From Fodinibacter sp963833495 (GTDB lineage: Bacteria; Actinomycetota; Actinomycetes; Actinomycetales; Dermatophilaceae): 64,000 nucleotides of DNA. Below, in pieces: positions 17,022 through 27,742 of this stretch. The notes beneath the pieces are model-generated. The model was given only the letters and a program-made list of their open reading frames with translations, was not told where the DNA came from and did not search any database. Each line of letters starts with the position of its first letter. The stretch's first letter is position 1. The stretch lies in NCBI GenBank assembly GCA_963833495.1, contig CAWHYJ010000004.1, positions 62,001 to 126,000 on the forward strand. The letters run 5' to 3'. The translations under genes were made by a program, and so were the position numbers.

Positions 17022-17573
17022 ATGGCCCTGCTGCGTTTCACCGCGATCACCTCCCTCGACGGCTACGTCAACGACGCGGAGGGTGGGTTCTCGTGGGCCG
17101 CGCCGTCCGACGAGCTGCACCAGGTGGTCAACGACCTCGAGCGGGAGGTCGGCACGTACCTCGTCGGACGCCGCCTGTACGAGACGATGCGCTACTGGGA
17201 GACCGCACCCGGCGACGTACCCGGGCCGATGGGGGAGTATGCCCGCATCTGGCGGTCGGCCGACAAGGTCGTCTACTCGAGCACCCTCGAGGACGTCTCG
17301 ACCGCCCGGACCCGGCTGGCGCCGTCGTTCGACCCGGCGGCGGTCGAGGAGCTCAAGGCCTCGAGCGTGCTCGACCTGAGCGTCGGCGGCCCGACCCTCG
17401 CGGCCGAGGCGTTCCGCGCGGGCCTCGTCGACGACGTGCACCTGTTCCTGCACCCGGTGCTCGTCGGCGGTGGCACCCGGGCCCTGCCCGGCCACGTGCA
17501 GCCCCGCCTCGACCTGGTCTCGGTCGACCGGGTCGGCGACGTCGTGCACCTGCACCACCGCATCCGCCGCTGA
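17022..17573 (+). CDS. Dihydrofolate reductase / RibD C-terminal family protein
   Basis: 183 residues. It begins RFTAITSLDGYVNDAEGGFSW, has GTYLVGRRLYETMRYWE, and ends with VGGPTLAAEAFRAGLVDDVH then LFLHPVLVGGGTRAL. This is the RibD_C/DHFR-like fold that binds NADPH. Small stand-alone members of this type are common in actinobacteria and their substrates are mostly unknown. ATG at 17022 is preceded by CACAATGCCGG, which may hold a -10-like element. The gene is divergent from the channel gene. Confidence 0.82.
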   Translation: MALLRFTAITSLDGYVNDAEGGFSWAAPSDELHQVVNDLEREVGTYLVGRRLYETMRYWETAPGDVPGPMGEYARIWRSADKVVYSSTLEDVSTARTRLAPSFDPAAVEELKASSVLDLSVGGPTLAAEAFRAGLVDDVHLFLHPVLVGGGTRALPGHVQPRLDLVSVDRVGDVVHLHHRIRR

Positions 17574-17623
17574 CCGACCCCTGACCGCCCCTGACCGCCG
17601 CTGATCCCCGGAACCGGCCCCCC

Positions 17624-17802
17624 GGCATCCGACTTCTTGCGGATCGCCCACCTCCCGCACGCCCCACGGCATCCGACCGATTGCGGATCCTCCCCCTCCA
17701 GCACCCGACTTTGTGCGGATCTCCCACGCGGTGGCCGCCGGGTCCCCGGGGAGGATCCGCAATGAGTGCGGAAACCCCGGGGAGGATGCGCAATGAGTGC
17801 GG
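17624..17802. repeat. Intergenic palindrome family A, locus A4 (multi-copy array)
   Basis: Three left-arm copies (17624-17651, 17668-17690, 17701-17725), with cores GACTTCTTGCGGATC, GACCGATTGCGGATC and GACTTTGTGCGGATC, are followed by two right-arm copies (17750-17771, 17775-17802) with GGATCCGCAATGAGTGCGG and GGATGCGCAATGAGTGCGG. It fills the gap between the convergent reductase and DUF6328 genes. It is the largest family A array. Confidence 0.78.
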
Positions 17803-17807
17803 GGAGG

Positions 17808-18326
17808 TCAGGAGGTGGGCTCGTCCTCCTCCGACGGCGGCGGGTTGCGCGGGCTGTCGTCGAGCCGGTCGGCCACCCGCGGCACCACGGCCCAGAGCAC
17901 GGTCAGCACCAGCAGGATGGCACCGCCCGCGACCCACCCGGCGGTGTCGCCCAGCACGATGTCGACGACGAGGAGCACCACGCCGGAGACGGTCAGCGCC
18001 AGCATCGCGAGCCCAGCCATCGCGAACCGGTTGCCCGACTCGACGAGCAGCTCGCGCCGCCGCTGGCGGAACAGCACCCGGTGCATCGCGACCGGCGCGA
18101 CGACCAGCCCGGTCGTCAGCACCGACCCGGCCAGTACGGCGAGGTAGACGTTGCGCTGGAACGTGGTGAGGTCGCCGAATCGGTTGGAGAACGGCACGGT
18201 GAGCAGGAAGCCGGTGAGGATCTGCACCCCCGTCTGGGTCACGCGGATCTCCTGGAGCAGCTCGTCCCAGTTGCGAGTGAGCGTCTCCTGCGAGGGCTGG
18301 CGGTCGTCGCCCTGCGTGTCGGCCAT
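17808..18326 (-). CDS. DUF6328 family membrane protein
   Basis: 172 residues. A hydrophilic N-terminus is followed by NWDELLQEIRVTQTGVQILT, the conserved opening of DUF6328 proteins. Four hydrophobic segments come next, and the C-terminal tail is acidic and proline-rich (PPPSEEDEPTS). The start is ATG 18326 after GGGAGG with a six-base spacer. The function of the family is unknown. The convergent gap on its 3' side is filled by family A repeats. Confidence 0.8.
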   Translation of the reverse strand: MADTQGDDRQPSQETLTRNWDELLQEIRVTQTGVQILTGFLLTVPFSNRFGDLTTFQRNVYLAVLAGSVLTTGLVVAPVAMHRVLFRQRRRELLVESGNRFAMAGLAMLALTVSGVVLLVVDIVLGDTAGWVAGGAILLVLTVLWAVVPRVADRLDDSPRNPPPSEEDEPTS

Positions 18327-18387
18327 CGGTGTCCTCCCTTGCTGAGCAGAAGAGTCTAGGGGCGTCGTCGGTGGGAGAGTGGGCCGC

Positions 18388-19419
18388 GTGACCGATGCCG
18401 ACGTGACGATCGACGGGCTCCCGCCGGGCCTGTCCGCACGCCTCCCGAACGCCGCCGACGCCCCCGACGTGGCGGCGCTGCTGGCCGCGCACCAGCGCGC
18501 CGCGAAGGGGTCGGCCGGCGTCGACCCCGAGGCGGTGCTCGGCCAGCTGGTGGGCACCGGCTCCTGGACCCGGCGCCAGGTGCTCGTGCACGAGCCGGAC
18601 GGCCGGCTGCTCGCCTGGCTCTCGGTGCACGACCGGGCCTCGGGCCGCACGCTCGTCGAGGTGACCGTCACACCAGACCTGGCCGGGCCGGATGCCGGGG
18701 CACTCGCCGCCGCGCTCTTCGCTGCCGGCGCTCGCCACGCGGTCGACATCGCGGGGATGCGCGGAGTGCACTCCTCCCTGCTCGACTCCGGCGCGTACGC
18801 CGACGACGCGAGACAGCAGCGGTGGCTGGCCGCGGCCGGCTACGAGCAGACCCGCACCTGGCTGCAGATGACCCGACCCGTGACCGCCGACGAGGCCTGG
18901 TCGCTGCCGGCGCTCCGCCCGGGGGTCGCGGTGCGCCCGGTCGAGCGCCACGACGACGGGCTGCCGGTGGCGCAGGACCTGCAGGACGTGCACCGGGTGC
19001 TCGAGGAGTCCTTCCAGGACCACTTCAGCTCCTACCGCGAGAGCTTCCCCGAGTTCGTCATGCGCCTGCGCGAGGACCCCGGCCACCGGTGGGACCATTG
19101 GTGGCTCGCGACCGTCGAGACCGAGGAGGGCGTCCTTCCCGCCGGGGCGCTGGTGTCCACGGTGCTGCGCGAGGACGCCGAAGGTTTCGAGGGCAGCTAC
19201 GTCGACTACATCGGGGTGCACCGCCGGGCCCGAGGCCGTGGCGTCGCAAAGGCGTTGCTGCACACCGCCATCGCAGAAGCCGCACGCCGAGGGCGCAACC
19301 GGGTGGGGCTCGAGGTCGACGCGGACTCACCGACCGGTGCCGACGGCCTCTACACCTCGATGGGCTGGGTCACCGACTACCGCACCCAGTCCTGGCACCG
19401 CGAGCTCGACCTCCGCTGA
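18388..19419 (+). CDS. GNAT N-acetyltransferase with two acetyltransferase-like domains
   Basis: About 343 residues. The C-terminal half has the acetyl-CoA binding motif RRARGRGVAKALLHTAIAEA and the closing LYTSMGWVTDYRTQSWHREL. The N-terminal half looks like a degenerate GNAT fold without a clear RGxGxG/A loop. Such duplicated actinobacterial GNAT proteins include mycothiol synthase-like enzymes, but nothing here fixes the substrate. GTG 18388 is chosen because GGAG at 18374-18377 is at a usable distance; GTG 18379 is in frame but too close to it. Confidence 0.8.
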   Translation: MTDADVTIDGLPPGLSARLPNAADAPDVAALLAAHQRAAKGSAGVDPEAVLGQLVGTGSWTRRQVLVHEPDGRLLAWLSVHDRASGRTLVEVTVTPDLAGPDAGALAAALFAAGARHAVDIAGMRGVHSSLLDSGAYADDARQQRWLAAAGYEQTRTWLQMTRPVTADEAWSLPALRPGVAVRPVERHDDGLPVAQDLQDVHRVLEESFQDHFSSYRESFPEFVMRLREDPGHRWDHWWLATVETEEGVLPAGALVSTVLREDAEGFEGSYVDYIGVHRRARGRGVAKALLHTAIAEAARRGRNRVGLEVDADSPTGADGLYTSMGWVTDYRTQSWHRELDLR

Positions 19420-19443
19420 ACGCTCCGGCGCCGCGACGAGCCG

Positions 19444-20118
19444 TCAGCCCGACCAGATGTCGACGACGACCCGGGTCGGGTTGCGCAGCACGGTGACCCG
19501 GAACGGGCGCTTGCCGTCGCGCACCCCGACGAAGGACTGGCCGACGGCCTCGAATCCGCCGTAGACCGGCAGGGCCTCGGCCACCACGGTGCCGGCCAAC
19601 GAGGCGGCCGAGGCGCTCCCCGGTCGCGGGGCGTTCGCCGGGGGGACGCCCACCGAGCTGACCAGCACCTCGAGGAAGGCGTCGCCGCGCACGTCGACGA
19701 GGTCACCACTGCCGTCGGCGATCGGCTGGTCGACGTACTTCACCTGCAGGGAGGGCCGCCCGGAGCCGGGGAACTCCCAGACCACCCGGTCGTAGCCGGG
19801 GTGCCCGCCGACGCGCACCCCGCCGATCGCGCCGAGGTCGCCGCCCAGGCTCGGGAAGCCCTTCGAGCTGACCGTCTTCAGCGAGAAGCCGGCCGGAGCC
19901 GTGGCCGAGCCGCTCGGTGACGGCGTCACGCTGGCGGATGCCGTGTCGCTCGGGGTCGGGGTGGAGGTCGGCGTGCTCGGTGCCGGTGTGCTGGCGCTGG
20001 TTCCCGACGGCCGGGTCGGCGTGGGGCTGGGGGTGTCGTCGTTCGAGCAGCCCGCCAACGCGAGCGCGGCGAGCGAGACCACGGCGACGGCCCGGGCGGT
20101 GGGTGAGGTACGGGACAT
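19444..20118 (-). CDS. AMIN-like domain lipoprotein
   Basis: 224 residues. A lipoprotein signal peptide ends in the lipobox LALAGC, with Cys at about residue 24. A Thr/Pro/Ser-rich spacer (residues 28-75) follows, then a globular domain with GGHPGYDRVVWEF and a C-terminal FRVTVLRNPTRVVVDIW. The latter is typical of the AMIN-like domain found in actinobacterial envelope lipoproteins. It is expected to be anchored outside the membrane, perhaps near peptidoglycan. It is divergent from the DUF389 gene and its 3' end faces the GNAT gene. Confidence 0.8.
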   Translation of the reverse strand: MSRTSPTARAVAVVSLAALALAGCSNDDTPSPTPTRPSGTSASTPAPSTPTSTPTPSDTASASVTPSPSGSATAPAGFSLKTVSSKGFPSLGGDLGAIGGVRVGGHPGYDRVVWEFPGSGRPSLQVKYVDQPIADGSGDLVDVRGDAFLEVLVSSVGVPPANAPRPGSASAASLAGTVVAEALPVYGGFEAVGQSFVGVRDGKRPFRVTVLRNPTRVVVDIWSG

Positions 20119-20224
20119 GACGACCTCCTTGCTCTCGACGGTACTCGCGGGTGAGTCGACCCTCTCGGTGGCTCGCCGGGCGCGCCCACCGGACGGCGCA
20201 GACCAGCCACGATGCCGAGCGGCA

Positions 20225-20230
20225 TACTCG
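20225..20230 (+). promoter_or_regulatory. GGCATACT -10-like element before the DUF389 gene
   Basis: TACTCG within GGCATACTCG lies five bases before ATG 20236. It is one of a set of near-leaderless promoters sharing GGCATAC. Confidence 0.4.
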
Positions 20231-20235
20231 GCGCC

Positions 20236-21246
20236 ATGAACATCGGTCTGCGCGACCGCGTCCTGCCCGAGAACCAGCGGCGCACCCTCGACGAGCTGTC
20301 CGACGACCTCGACCTGCGGTCGGGCGACACCCGGGCCAAGCAGTCGGCGTTCTGGACGATGCTGGTGCTCAGCGGCATCATCGCCACGGCCGGTGTGCTG
20401 GCTGACTCCACGGCCACCGTGATCGGGGCGATGATCATCGCGCCCCTCTCGACGCCGATCATGGGCATCGCGCTCGGCATCGTGAAGCGGGAGCGCATCC
20501 GGGCCGGCCGGTTCGTGTTCTTCGGGGCGATCGTCGTCGTCCTCATCGGGGTGATAGCCGCCTTCGTCGTGCCGGACATCGACGTGTCGACCAACGCGCA
20601 GATCACCTCGCGGACCTCACCGACCGTCATCGACCTCATCGCCGCGATCGCGACCGGTGTCGCGGGCGCGGTGGGGCTCTCCCGGCGCGACGTCGCCGCG
20701 GTGCTGCCCGGCGTCGCCATCGCCATCTCCCTGGTGCCACCGCTCGCCGTGGTCGGCATTTGCCTGGGGGAGGGTGCGGTCGACCTGTCGCTCGGGGCCC
20801 TGCTGCTCTTCGTGTCGAACCTGGTCTCGATGGTGCTGGCCGGGACCGTCATCTTCGCGGCACTGGGCTACTCCTCCGACGCCGACCGCGAAGCCCGGGC
20901 GGTCGGCGCCCAGCGCAAGTCGTACGTCACGCTCGTGGCGCTACTCGTCGCGGTGCTGGTGCCGCTGGCGCTCAACACCGGCCTGGTGCTCCTGCTCCAC
21001 TCGTGGACGGGCCGGATCCAGACGGTCGCCGAGGACTGGTTGTCCGGGGTGCCCGAGGCCGAGGTCACCGACGTCACGTTCACCTCTCGCTCGTTCCGCA
21101 TCGAGGTGCGCGTGCCGCCGGGGGAGCTCCCGCCGACCGACCAGCTGCTCCGGCAGCTCGACGGCGAGGTGCCCGACGGGCTGACGATCACCGTCGACAC
21201 GACCTATGGCGAGGAGGTCGACGTCGGCACCACCGGTTCGACCTGA
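20236..21246 (+). CDS. DUF389 family integral membrane protein
   Basis: 336 residues. It has a cytoplasmic N-terminus and then membrane segments with the family motifs GVLADSTATVIGAMIIAPLS then TPIMGIALGI, GVAGAVGLSR and VLPGVAIAISLVPPLAVVGI. The C-terminal third (from residue about 265) is soluble. Function is unknown for the family. There is no Shine-Dalgarno before ATG 20236. Confidence 0.88.
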   Translation: MNIGLRDRVLPENQRRTLDELSDDLDLRSGDTRAKQSAFWTMLVLSGIIATAGVLADSTATVIGAMIIAPLSTPIMGIALGIVKRERIRAGRFVFFGAIVVVLIGVIAAFVVPDIDVSTNAQITSRTSPTVIDLIAAIATGVAGAVGLSRRDVAAVLPGVAIAISLVPPLAVVGICLGEGAVDLSLGALLLFVSNLVSMVLAGTVIFAALGYSSDADREARAVGAQRKSYVTLVALLVAVLVPLALNTGLVLLLHSWTGRIQTVAEDWLSGVPEAEVTDVTFTSRSFRIEVRVPPGELPPTDQLLRQLDGEVPDGLTITVDTTYGEEVDVGTTGST

Positions 21247-21325
21247 GCCGTGGCCGTGCGCACACGGCCCCCGAAGCCATCTCGCCGCTGGGTTGGGTCA
21301 CGCGCATGCAGGGTGAGGCGGTGGG

Positions 21326-21713
21326 ATGCCGGTGACGGCCCGCCAGCGCCGCGCGCCCGGGCGCGGCCCGGAGCCTTCGCAGCGGCCCGGCATCCGCTCC
21401 CGCATCCGGCCGGCAGCGGGACGCAAACGACGCTGGCGCATCTCGGACTCGCAGTCCTTTCCGCTGCCCGTCATCGTCGACCACCTGTCCGTCGACCCGC
21501 CACCAGCGAGCGCGAGTGGCTCATCGAGGCCACCATCGACCTCGTCGAGGGCGTGCCGGCTACGCCCAGGCGATCGCCGCCGAGCGTGGCGTCGCCGAGC
21601 GCACGGTCGTGAGCTGGGTCGAGAAGGCGCGACGGCGCGGCATCCTCACCAAGGTGCCGGCCGGGAGCAACGGGGATGAGGTCGTGCCCAGGTCGCATCG
21701 GCCGGCGACCTGA
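21326..21713 (+). pseudogene. Broken helix-turn-helix DNA-binding protein gene
   Basis: Three overlapping frames read as one protein. Frame 1 ends RKRRWRISDSQSFPLPVIVD then HLSVDPP; frame 2 has TSEREWLIEATIDLVEG; frame 3 has GYAQAIAAERGVAERTVVSW then VEKARRRGILTKVPAGSNG and stops at 21711. Adding one base near 21500 and one near 21552 joins them. The third part looks like the homeodomain-like helix-turn-helix of small actinobacterial proteins often seen near integrated elements. Here the lesions are apparent deletions, unlike the insertions elsewhere, so true decay is likely. No integrase is nearby. Confidence 0.45.
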
Positions 21714-21846
21714 CGCGCTGACCGCCCACGGTGTGCGGCGCCCCGAGGCCCCTCAGCGCGGGCCCGGGCGTAGCCGACCGCGCGCCGAGGTATCTACCAG
21801 CAGGTGGACCGCTCCTCTCCTCCAGCACCCCGTTGCAGGAGGACCC

Positions 21847-23061
21847 ATGTCGTTGACCGTCAGCAGCCCCCCGTCTGCGCCCGCCAGGACGTTCGAGGGC
21901 TCCGGCGCACCCCCGGCGAGCACCACCCACCGCCGGCCGGCCTCGGCGGCCCGCCGGGTCGCCGACGCCGCAGTGGCCGTCACCCCGCGCCTCGAGCTGA
22001 GCGTAGGCACCGCCGTCACCCGCTACCTCGCGCTCGCGTCCGCGCTGCCCGGCACCGCGATCCACTACGCCGTGAAGGCCAACCCCCACCCGGTGCTGCT
22101 GCGGGCGCTCGCCCAGGCCGGATGCCGGTTCGACGTCGCCAGCCCCACGGAGGTGCGGGCCGCGCTCGCCGCCGGTGCCCCGGCATCCCACCTCGTGCAC
22201 TCCAACCCGGTCGCCCGCCGCGACCACCTCGCCGAGGCGTACGCCCTCGGCGTGCGGCTCTTCGTCGTCGACTCGACCGGCGAGGTCGCCAAGGTCGCGG
22301 ATGCCGCCCCGGGGTCGTCGGTGCTCGTGCGCATCGTCACCTCCGGCTCGGGCTCGGACTGGCCGCTGTCGCGCAAGTACGGCTGCACCGTCGACGACGC
22401 GGTCGACCTGCTGGTGCTGGCCGGGCGCCTCGGCCTCGACCCGGCCGGGGTCTCCTTCCACGTCGGCTCCCAGCAGCGCGACCCGCAGGCCTGGGCCGCA
22501 CCCATCTCGTCGGCCGCCCGGGTGTTCGCCGGGGTGCGCGCCGCCGGGTTCCACCCGTGGCTGCTCGACCTGGGCGGCGGCTTCCCCGCCCGGCTCGACG
22601 CTGAGCCGCAGCCGGTCGAAGACTACGGCCGCGCCATCGACGCGCACCTCACGGCGGCCTTTGGCGCCGACCGCCCGAGCACCTTGGCGGAACCGGGTCG
22701 CGGCATCGTCGGGGATGCCGGCACGGTCGTCACCAGCGTCGTGGGCGTGGTCGACCGGGGCGGTGCCCGGTGGGTGTTCGTCGACGCGGGCGTCTTCACC
22801 GGTCTGGTCGAGACGCTCGACGAGGCGATTCGCTACCGGCTGGAGACTCCCGGTGCGGCCGGCCCGACAGGGCCGTGCGTGCTGGCCGGGCCGACCTGCG
22901 ACAGCGCGGACGTGCTCTACGAGACCACGCCGGTCTGGCTGCCGCTGTCGCTGGCCGAGGGCGACGAACTGCGCATCCACGCGGCCGGTGCCTACTCGAG
23001 CTGCTACTCAACGGTGGGGTTCAACGGTTTCGCGCCGCTGCCCACCATCGTGACCCGCTGA
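21847..23061 (+). CDS. Fold-type III PLP-dependent decarboxylase (ornithine/diaminopimelate/lysine decarboxylase family)
   Basis: 404 residues. The PLP lysine lies in IHYAVKANPHP (about residue 77). The phosphate-binding region is LDLGGGFPARL, EPGRGIVGDAG follows, and the catalytic Cys lies in CDSADVLYE. A C-terminal beta-domain ends the protein (GAYSSCYSTVGFNGF). The CDSxDxLY motif is shared by eukaryotic-type ornithine decarboxylases and bacterial ornithine/lysine decarboxylases, so a polyamine product is more likely than lysine biosynthesis, though the exact amino acid is not fixed. ATG 21847 follows GGAGG by five bases. Confidence 0.82.
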   Translation: MSLTVSSPPSAPARTFEGSGAPPASTTHRRPASAARRVADAAVAVTPRLELSVGTAVTRYLALASALPGTAIHYAVKANPHPVLLRALAQAGCRFDVASPTEVRAALAAGAPASHLVHSNPVARRDHLAEAYALGVRLFVVDSTGEVAKVADAAPGSSVLVRIVTSGSGSDWPLSRKYGCTVDDAVDLLVLAGRLGLDPAGVSFHVGSQQRDPQAWAAPISSAARVFAGVRAAGFHPWLLDLGGGFPARLDAEPQPVEDYGRAIDAHLTAAFGADRPSTLAEPGRGIVGDAGTVVTSVVGVVDRGGARWVFVDAGVFTGLVETLDEAIRYRLETPGAAGPTGPCVLAGPTCDSADVLYETTPVWLPLSLAEGDELRIHAAGAYSSCYSTVGFNGFAPLPTIVTR

Positions 23062-23094
23062 GCCGACCCGACAGCACTGTGAGGGAGCGCAGGC

Positions 23095-23760
23095 TCAGCC
23101 GCGGTCGAGGAAGGTGCAGACGCACACCTTGTTGCCGTCGGGGTCGGCCAGCACCGTGAACGAGGGGGCCTCGGAGTCGTCGACCACCGTGCCACCGGCC
23201 GCGACCGCGGCGGCGATGCGGGCCTCGGCCACCTCGGGGGCCACCCAGACATCGAGGTGCCAGCGCTGGCGGGGCACGTCATGGGGCTCGGTCTGCTGGA
23301 ACCACATCGAGGGCCCCTGACCCGTGGGGTCGAAGACGGTGTCGCTCACCACGGCGTCGGCGTCACCGGCGAGCAGGGCTGCCCAGAACGGGCCGAGCCG
23401 GGCGTCGTCGGCGGTGTCGAGGGCGAGCTCGACCTGGAGCACCTCGCCCGGGGCCGAGGTGACGTCGTGGCGGGTGGCCACCTTGCTGAGCAGCCGGGCG
23501 AGGGTGACGTCGTCGGGCCTCACCCAGATGCCCCCGAGGCCGAGGTTCGTGGCCACCCGCAGGTCGACCGCGGTGGGGCCGACGGTGGCCTCGAGGTGGT
23601 CGCCGAGCCCGGCTGAAGCGGCCGCGGCGACGGCATCCGCGACGAAGGCGGCGCCGACCACGGCGTCGGGCGCCCGGAACCGCGCGTGGAAGCGCTGGGA
23701 GAGCTTGCGCCAGTCGGCCAGGTCGGCGTCGATGATGCCCTGCGTGCTGAGTCGGTCCAT
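23095..23760 (-). CDS. VOC-family protein with an N-terminal pterin dehydratase-like domain
   Basis: 221 residues. The N-terminal ~95 residues (LADWRKLSQRFHARF, AGLGDHLEATVGPTAVDLRV) resemble the pterin-4a-carbinolamine dehydratase-like region fused to VOC domains in actinobacteria. The C-terminal glyoxalase-like domain has GPSMWFQQTE, RWHLDVWV and FTVLADPDGNKVCVC. Substrate unknown. The start is ATG 23760. Its promoter region is shared with the dnaK operon and is occupied by family B repeats. Confidence 0.75.
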   Translation of the reverse strand: MDRLSTQGIIDADLADWRKLSQRFHARFRAPDAVVGAAFVADAVAAAASAGLGDHLEATVGPTAVDLRVATNLGLGGIWVRPDDVTLARLLSKVATRHDVTSAPGEVLQVELALDTADDARLGPFWAALLAGDADAVVSDTVFDPTGQGPSMWFQQTEPHDVPRQRWHLDVWVAPEVAEARIAAAVAAGGTVVDDSEAPSFTVLADPDGNKVCVCTFLDRG

Positions 23761-23810
23761 CCGAGCACCCTGCCACCGCCCACCGACACCCGCCTCGGCT
23801 CCCCACGCGT

Positions 23811-23939
23811 CCCCGAATCGACCAATAGGTCACAGCAGGGACGGGGTGGCGTCCTTCCCGTGACCTATTGGTCGATTCGGGGACGGTGGACGGATGTGGC
23901 TGGTGTCCCTCGCGCGACCTATTGGTCGATGTCGGGACG
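23811..23939. repeat. Intergenic repeat family B, locus B2 (large inverted pair plus one copy)
   Basis: CCCCGAATCGACCAATAGG then TCAC at 23811-23833 is matched perfectly, base for base, by its inverse at 23860-23882 (GTGACCTATTGGTCGATTCG then GGG). A third copy, GCGACCTATTGGTCGATG, is at about 23914-23931. The 23-bp arms and 26-base loop lie in a divergent gap, upstream of both the VOC gene and dnaK. Confidence 0.88.
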
Positions 23940-23976
23940 GGGCTGGAACGTCGGGAACACCGGGGCGTCCTGCAGG

Positions 23977-23997
23977 GTTGAGCCAAGTGAACGCAAG
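23977..23997 (+). promoter_or_regulatory. Second, weaker HAIR-like site upstream of dnaK
   Basis: GTTGAGC-N7-ACGCAAG matches the HAIR half-sites CTTGAGT and ACTCAAG at five of seven positions each. It lies 42 bases upstream of the strong HAIR site. Confidence 0.45.
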
Positions 23998-24038
23998 TTT
24001 TGAGCGGTCCGTTTGCTCAGGGCATCCGATCGGTCTAC

Positions 24039-24059
24039 CTTGAGTCCCAAGCACTCAAC
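24039..24059 (+). promoter_or_regulatory. HAIR operator (HspR-binding inverted repeat) of the dnaK operon
   Basis: CTTGAGT-N7-ACTCAAC is a near-perfect match to the HspR-associated inverted repeat CTTGAGT-N7-ACTCAAG. It lies 28 bases before the dnaK ATG. HspR, the last gene of this operon, is expected to repress here with DnaK as co-repressor. Confidence 0.9.
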
Positions 24060-24087
24060 CAGGCACCAACGCAAGGAGAACAGCCAC

Positions 24088-25983
<1,896 letters not shown>

Positions 25984-25987
<4 letters not shown>

Positions 25988-26661
25988 CCGAGCCGACCGC
26001 CACCGGTGGGCCGCCCGACGGCACGCCCGAGGACGTCACGACGACCCCGGACACCGACGACGCGATCAACACCGAGTCCGTCAACGACGGTTCGGAGGTG
26101 GCCCCGGAGCAGTCCGGGGCCACCCCCGCCGGGGCGGCGCCCGCGGAAGGCGACTACTCGGCATCCGGCCCTGACGTGCTCACGGGCAATGTCGCGGATG
26201 CCGATGTGCCACACCCGGACACGGCGCTCGCCGCCGAGCGGCTCGGTGACCTGCAGCGGCTGCAGGCCGAGTACGTCAACTACAAGCGCCGGGTCGACCG
26301 CGACCGGGCCCTGGTGCAGGAGCGCGCCGTCCGCGACGTGCTCGAGTCGGTGCTGCCGGTGCTCGACGACATCCAGGCCGCGCGCGACCACGGCGACCTC
26401 GTCGAGGGGCCGTTCGCGGCCATCGCCGACAAGCTCGAGGCGACCCTGGGCAAGTACGGCCTGAGCCGCTTCGGCAGCAAGGGCGAGCCGTTCGACCCGA
26501 TGCAGCACGAGGCCCTGATGCACGCCCCGTGGCCGACCGGTGACGACGACCTGCCGGCCGACGCGTCCGGCACCACCGTGGTCACCGTGCTCCAGCCCGG
26601 CTACCGTGCCGGGGAGCAGGTGCTGCGGCCCGCCCGGGTCGCGGTCGCCGACCCCGAGTGA
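25984..26661 (+). CDS. grpE: Nucleotide exchange factor GrpE
   Basis: 225 residues. A long acidic, low-complexity N-terminus (residues 1-75) is followed by the coiled-coil start LGDLQRLQAEYVNYKRRVDR, then VLESVLPVLDDIQAARDHGD. The beta domain has the signature GEPFDPMQHEALM and TVVTVLQPGYRAGEQVLRPA. GTG at 25984 overlaps the dnaK stop (GTGA), giving translational coupling. It releases ADP from DnaK. Confidence 0.95.
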
Positions 26662-26696
26662 CCGATCTCCGCACCGACATCTGAGAGGAGGCGCTG

Positions 26697-27728
26697 ATGG
26701 CCAGCCAGGACTGGTTCGAAAAGGACTTCTACGCGATCCTCGGCGTCCCCCAGGATGCCGACCAGGCCGCCATCAAGAAGGCCTACCGCAAGCTCGCGCG
26801 CAAGCACCACCCCGACCAGAACTCCGGCGACGCCGGCGCCGAGAAGCGCTTCAAGGACATCGGTGAGGCCAACGCGGTGCTCTCCGACCCCAAGCAGCGC
26901 CAGGAGTACGACGCCATCCGCCAGATGGCGCACGGTGGCGCCCGCTTCCGCGCGGGTGGACCCGGGGGCAACGGTGGGTTCGAGGACGTCTTCTCGGCGT
27001 TCGGTGGTGGCGACGGCTCGCGGGTGCGCTTCTCGACCGGTGGCCCGGGCGCCGGTGCCGGACAGCCCGACCTCGACGACCTGCTCGCGCAGATGTTCGG
27101 CGGGGCGGCTGGCGGCGCCCGCGGTGCGCGTGGCGGTGCCGACCCGTTCTCCGGGTTCGGCGCACCGCGTGGCCCACGGGCCGGCACCGACGTGCAGGCC
27201 CGCACCTCGCTCAGCTTCCGCGACGCCGTCGAGGGCGCCACGGTCACCCTGCAGACCGCCGAGGGCCGCCGGATCACCACCAAGGTGCCGGCCGGCGTCA
27301 AGGACGGCCAGAAGATCCGGCTGCGCGGCAGGGGCGCCGAGGGTGACCCCGGCGCCGCCAAGGGCGACCTCATCCTCACCGTGTCGGTCGACAGGCACCC
27401 GGTCTTCGGCCGGGACGGTGACAACCTCACGGTCGACCTGCCGGTCACCTTCGCCGAGGCGGCGCTCGGCGCCACGGTCTCGGTGCCCACGCTCGACGGC
27501 ACCCCGGTGCGCGTCAAGGTGGCGCCGGGCACGCCGAGCGGACGGGTCCTGCGGGTCAAGGGCCACGGCGTCAAGGGCCGGCACGGCACCGGCGACCTGC
27601 TCGCCCGGGTGAGCGTCGTGGTGCCCCAGCGGCTCACCGACGAGGCCCGCGCTGCCGTCGAGGCGCTGCAGGCGCAGGAGAAGGACGTCGACCCGCGCGC
27701 CGCCCTGTTCGAGCAGGCCAGGACCTGA
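26697..27728 (+). CDS. dnaJ: DnaJ-type co-chaperone without zinc finger
   Basis: 343 residues. The J domain covers residues 9-75 and has the HPD motif (KLARKHHPDQN). A Gly/Phe-rich region follows (residues 80-160), then the C-terminal substrate-binding barrels (DVQARTSLSFRDAVEGATVT, RLRGRGAEGDPGAAKGDLIL). The protein contains no cysteine at all, so the four CxxCxGxG zinc motifs of standard DnaJ are absent; it is a class II (CbpA-like) J protein. ATG 26697 follows GAGAGGAG. Its place between grpE and hspR shows it is the operon's DnaJ. Confidence 0.93.
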   Translation: MASQDWFEKDFYAILGVPQDADQAAIKKAYRKLARKHHPDQNSGDAGAEKRFKDIGEANAVLSDPKQRQEYDAIRQMAHGGARFRAGGPGGNGGFEDVFSAFGGGDGSRVRFSTGGPGAGAGQPDLDDLLAQMFGGAAGGARGARGGADPFSGFGAPRGPRAGTDVQARTSLSFRDAVEGATVTLQTAEGRRITTKVPAGVKDGQKIRLRGRGAEGDPGAAKGDLILTVSVDRHPVFGRDGDNLTVDLPVTFAEAALGATVSVPTLDGTPVRVKVAPGTPSGRVLRVKGHGVKGRHGTGDLLARVSVVVPQRLTDEARAAVEALQAQEKDVDPRAALFEQART

Positions 27729-27742
27729 AGGGAGCCCCGACG

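Noticed and set aside
16910..17050. N-terminal extension of the channel gene to 17050
   Set aside because: It would overlap the start of the divergent reductase gene, and the added residues are Ala/Pro/Arg-rich without conservation signs.
18379..18387. GTG 18379 as the GNAT start
   Set aside because: It is only one base after the GGAG sequence, too close for ribosome binding; GTG 18388 is better placed.
24013..24087. Earlier start for dnaK at 24013
   Set aside because: It would place the HAIR operator inside the coding region and add a tail not seen in DnaK; ATG 24088 behind AAGGAG gives the standard start.
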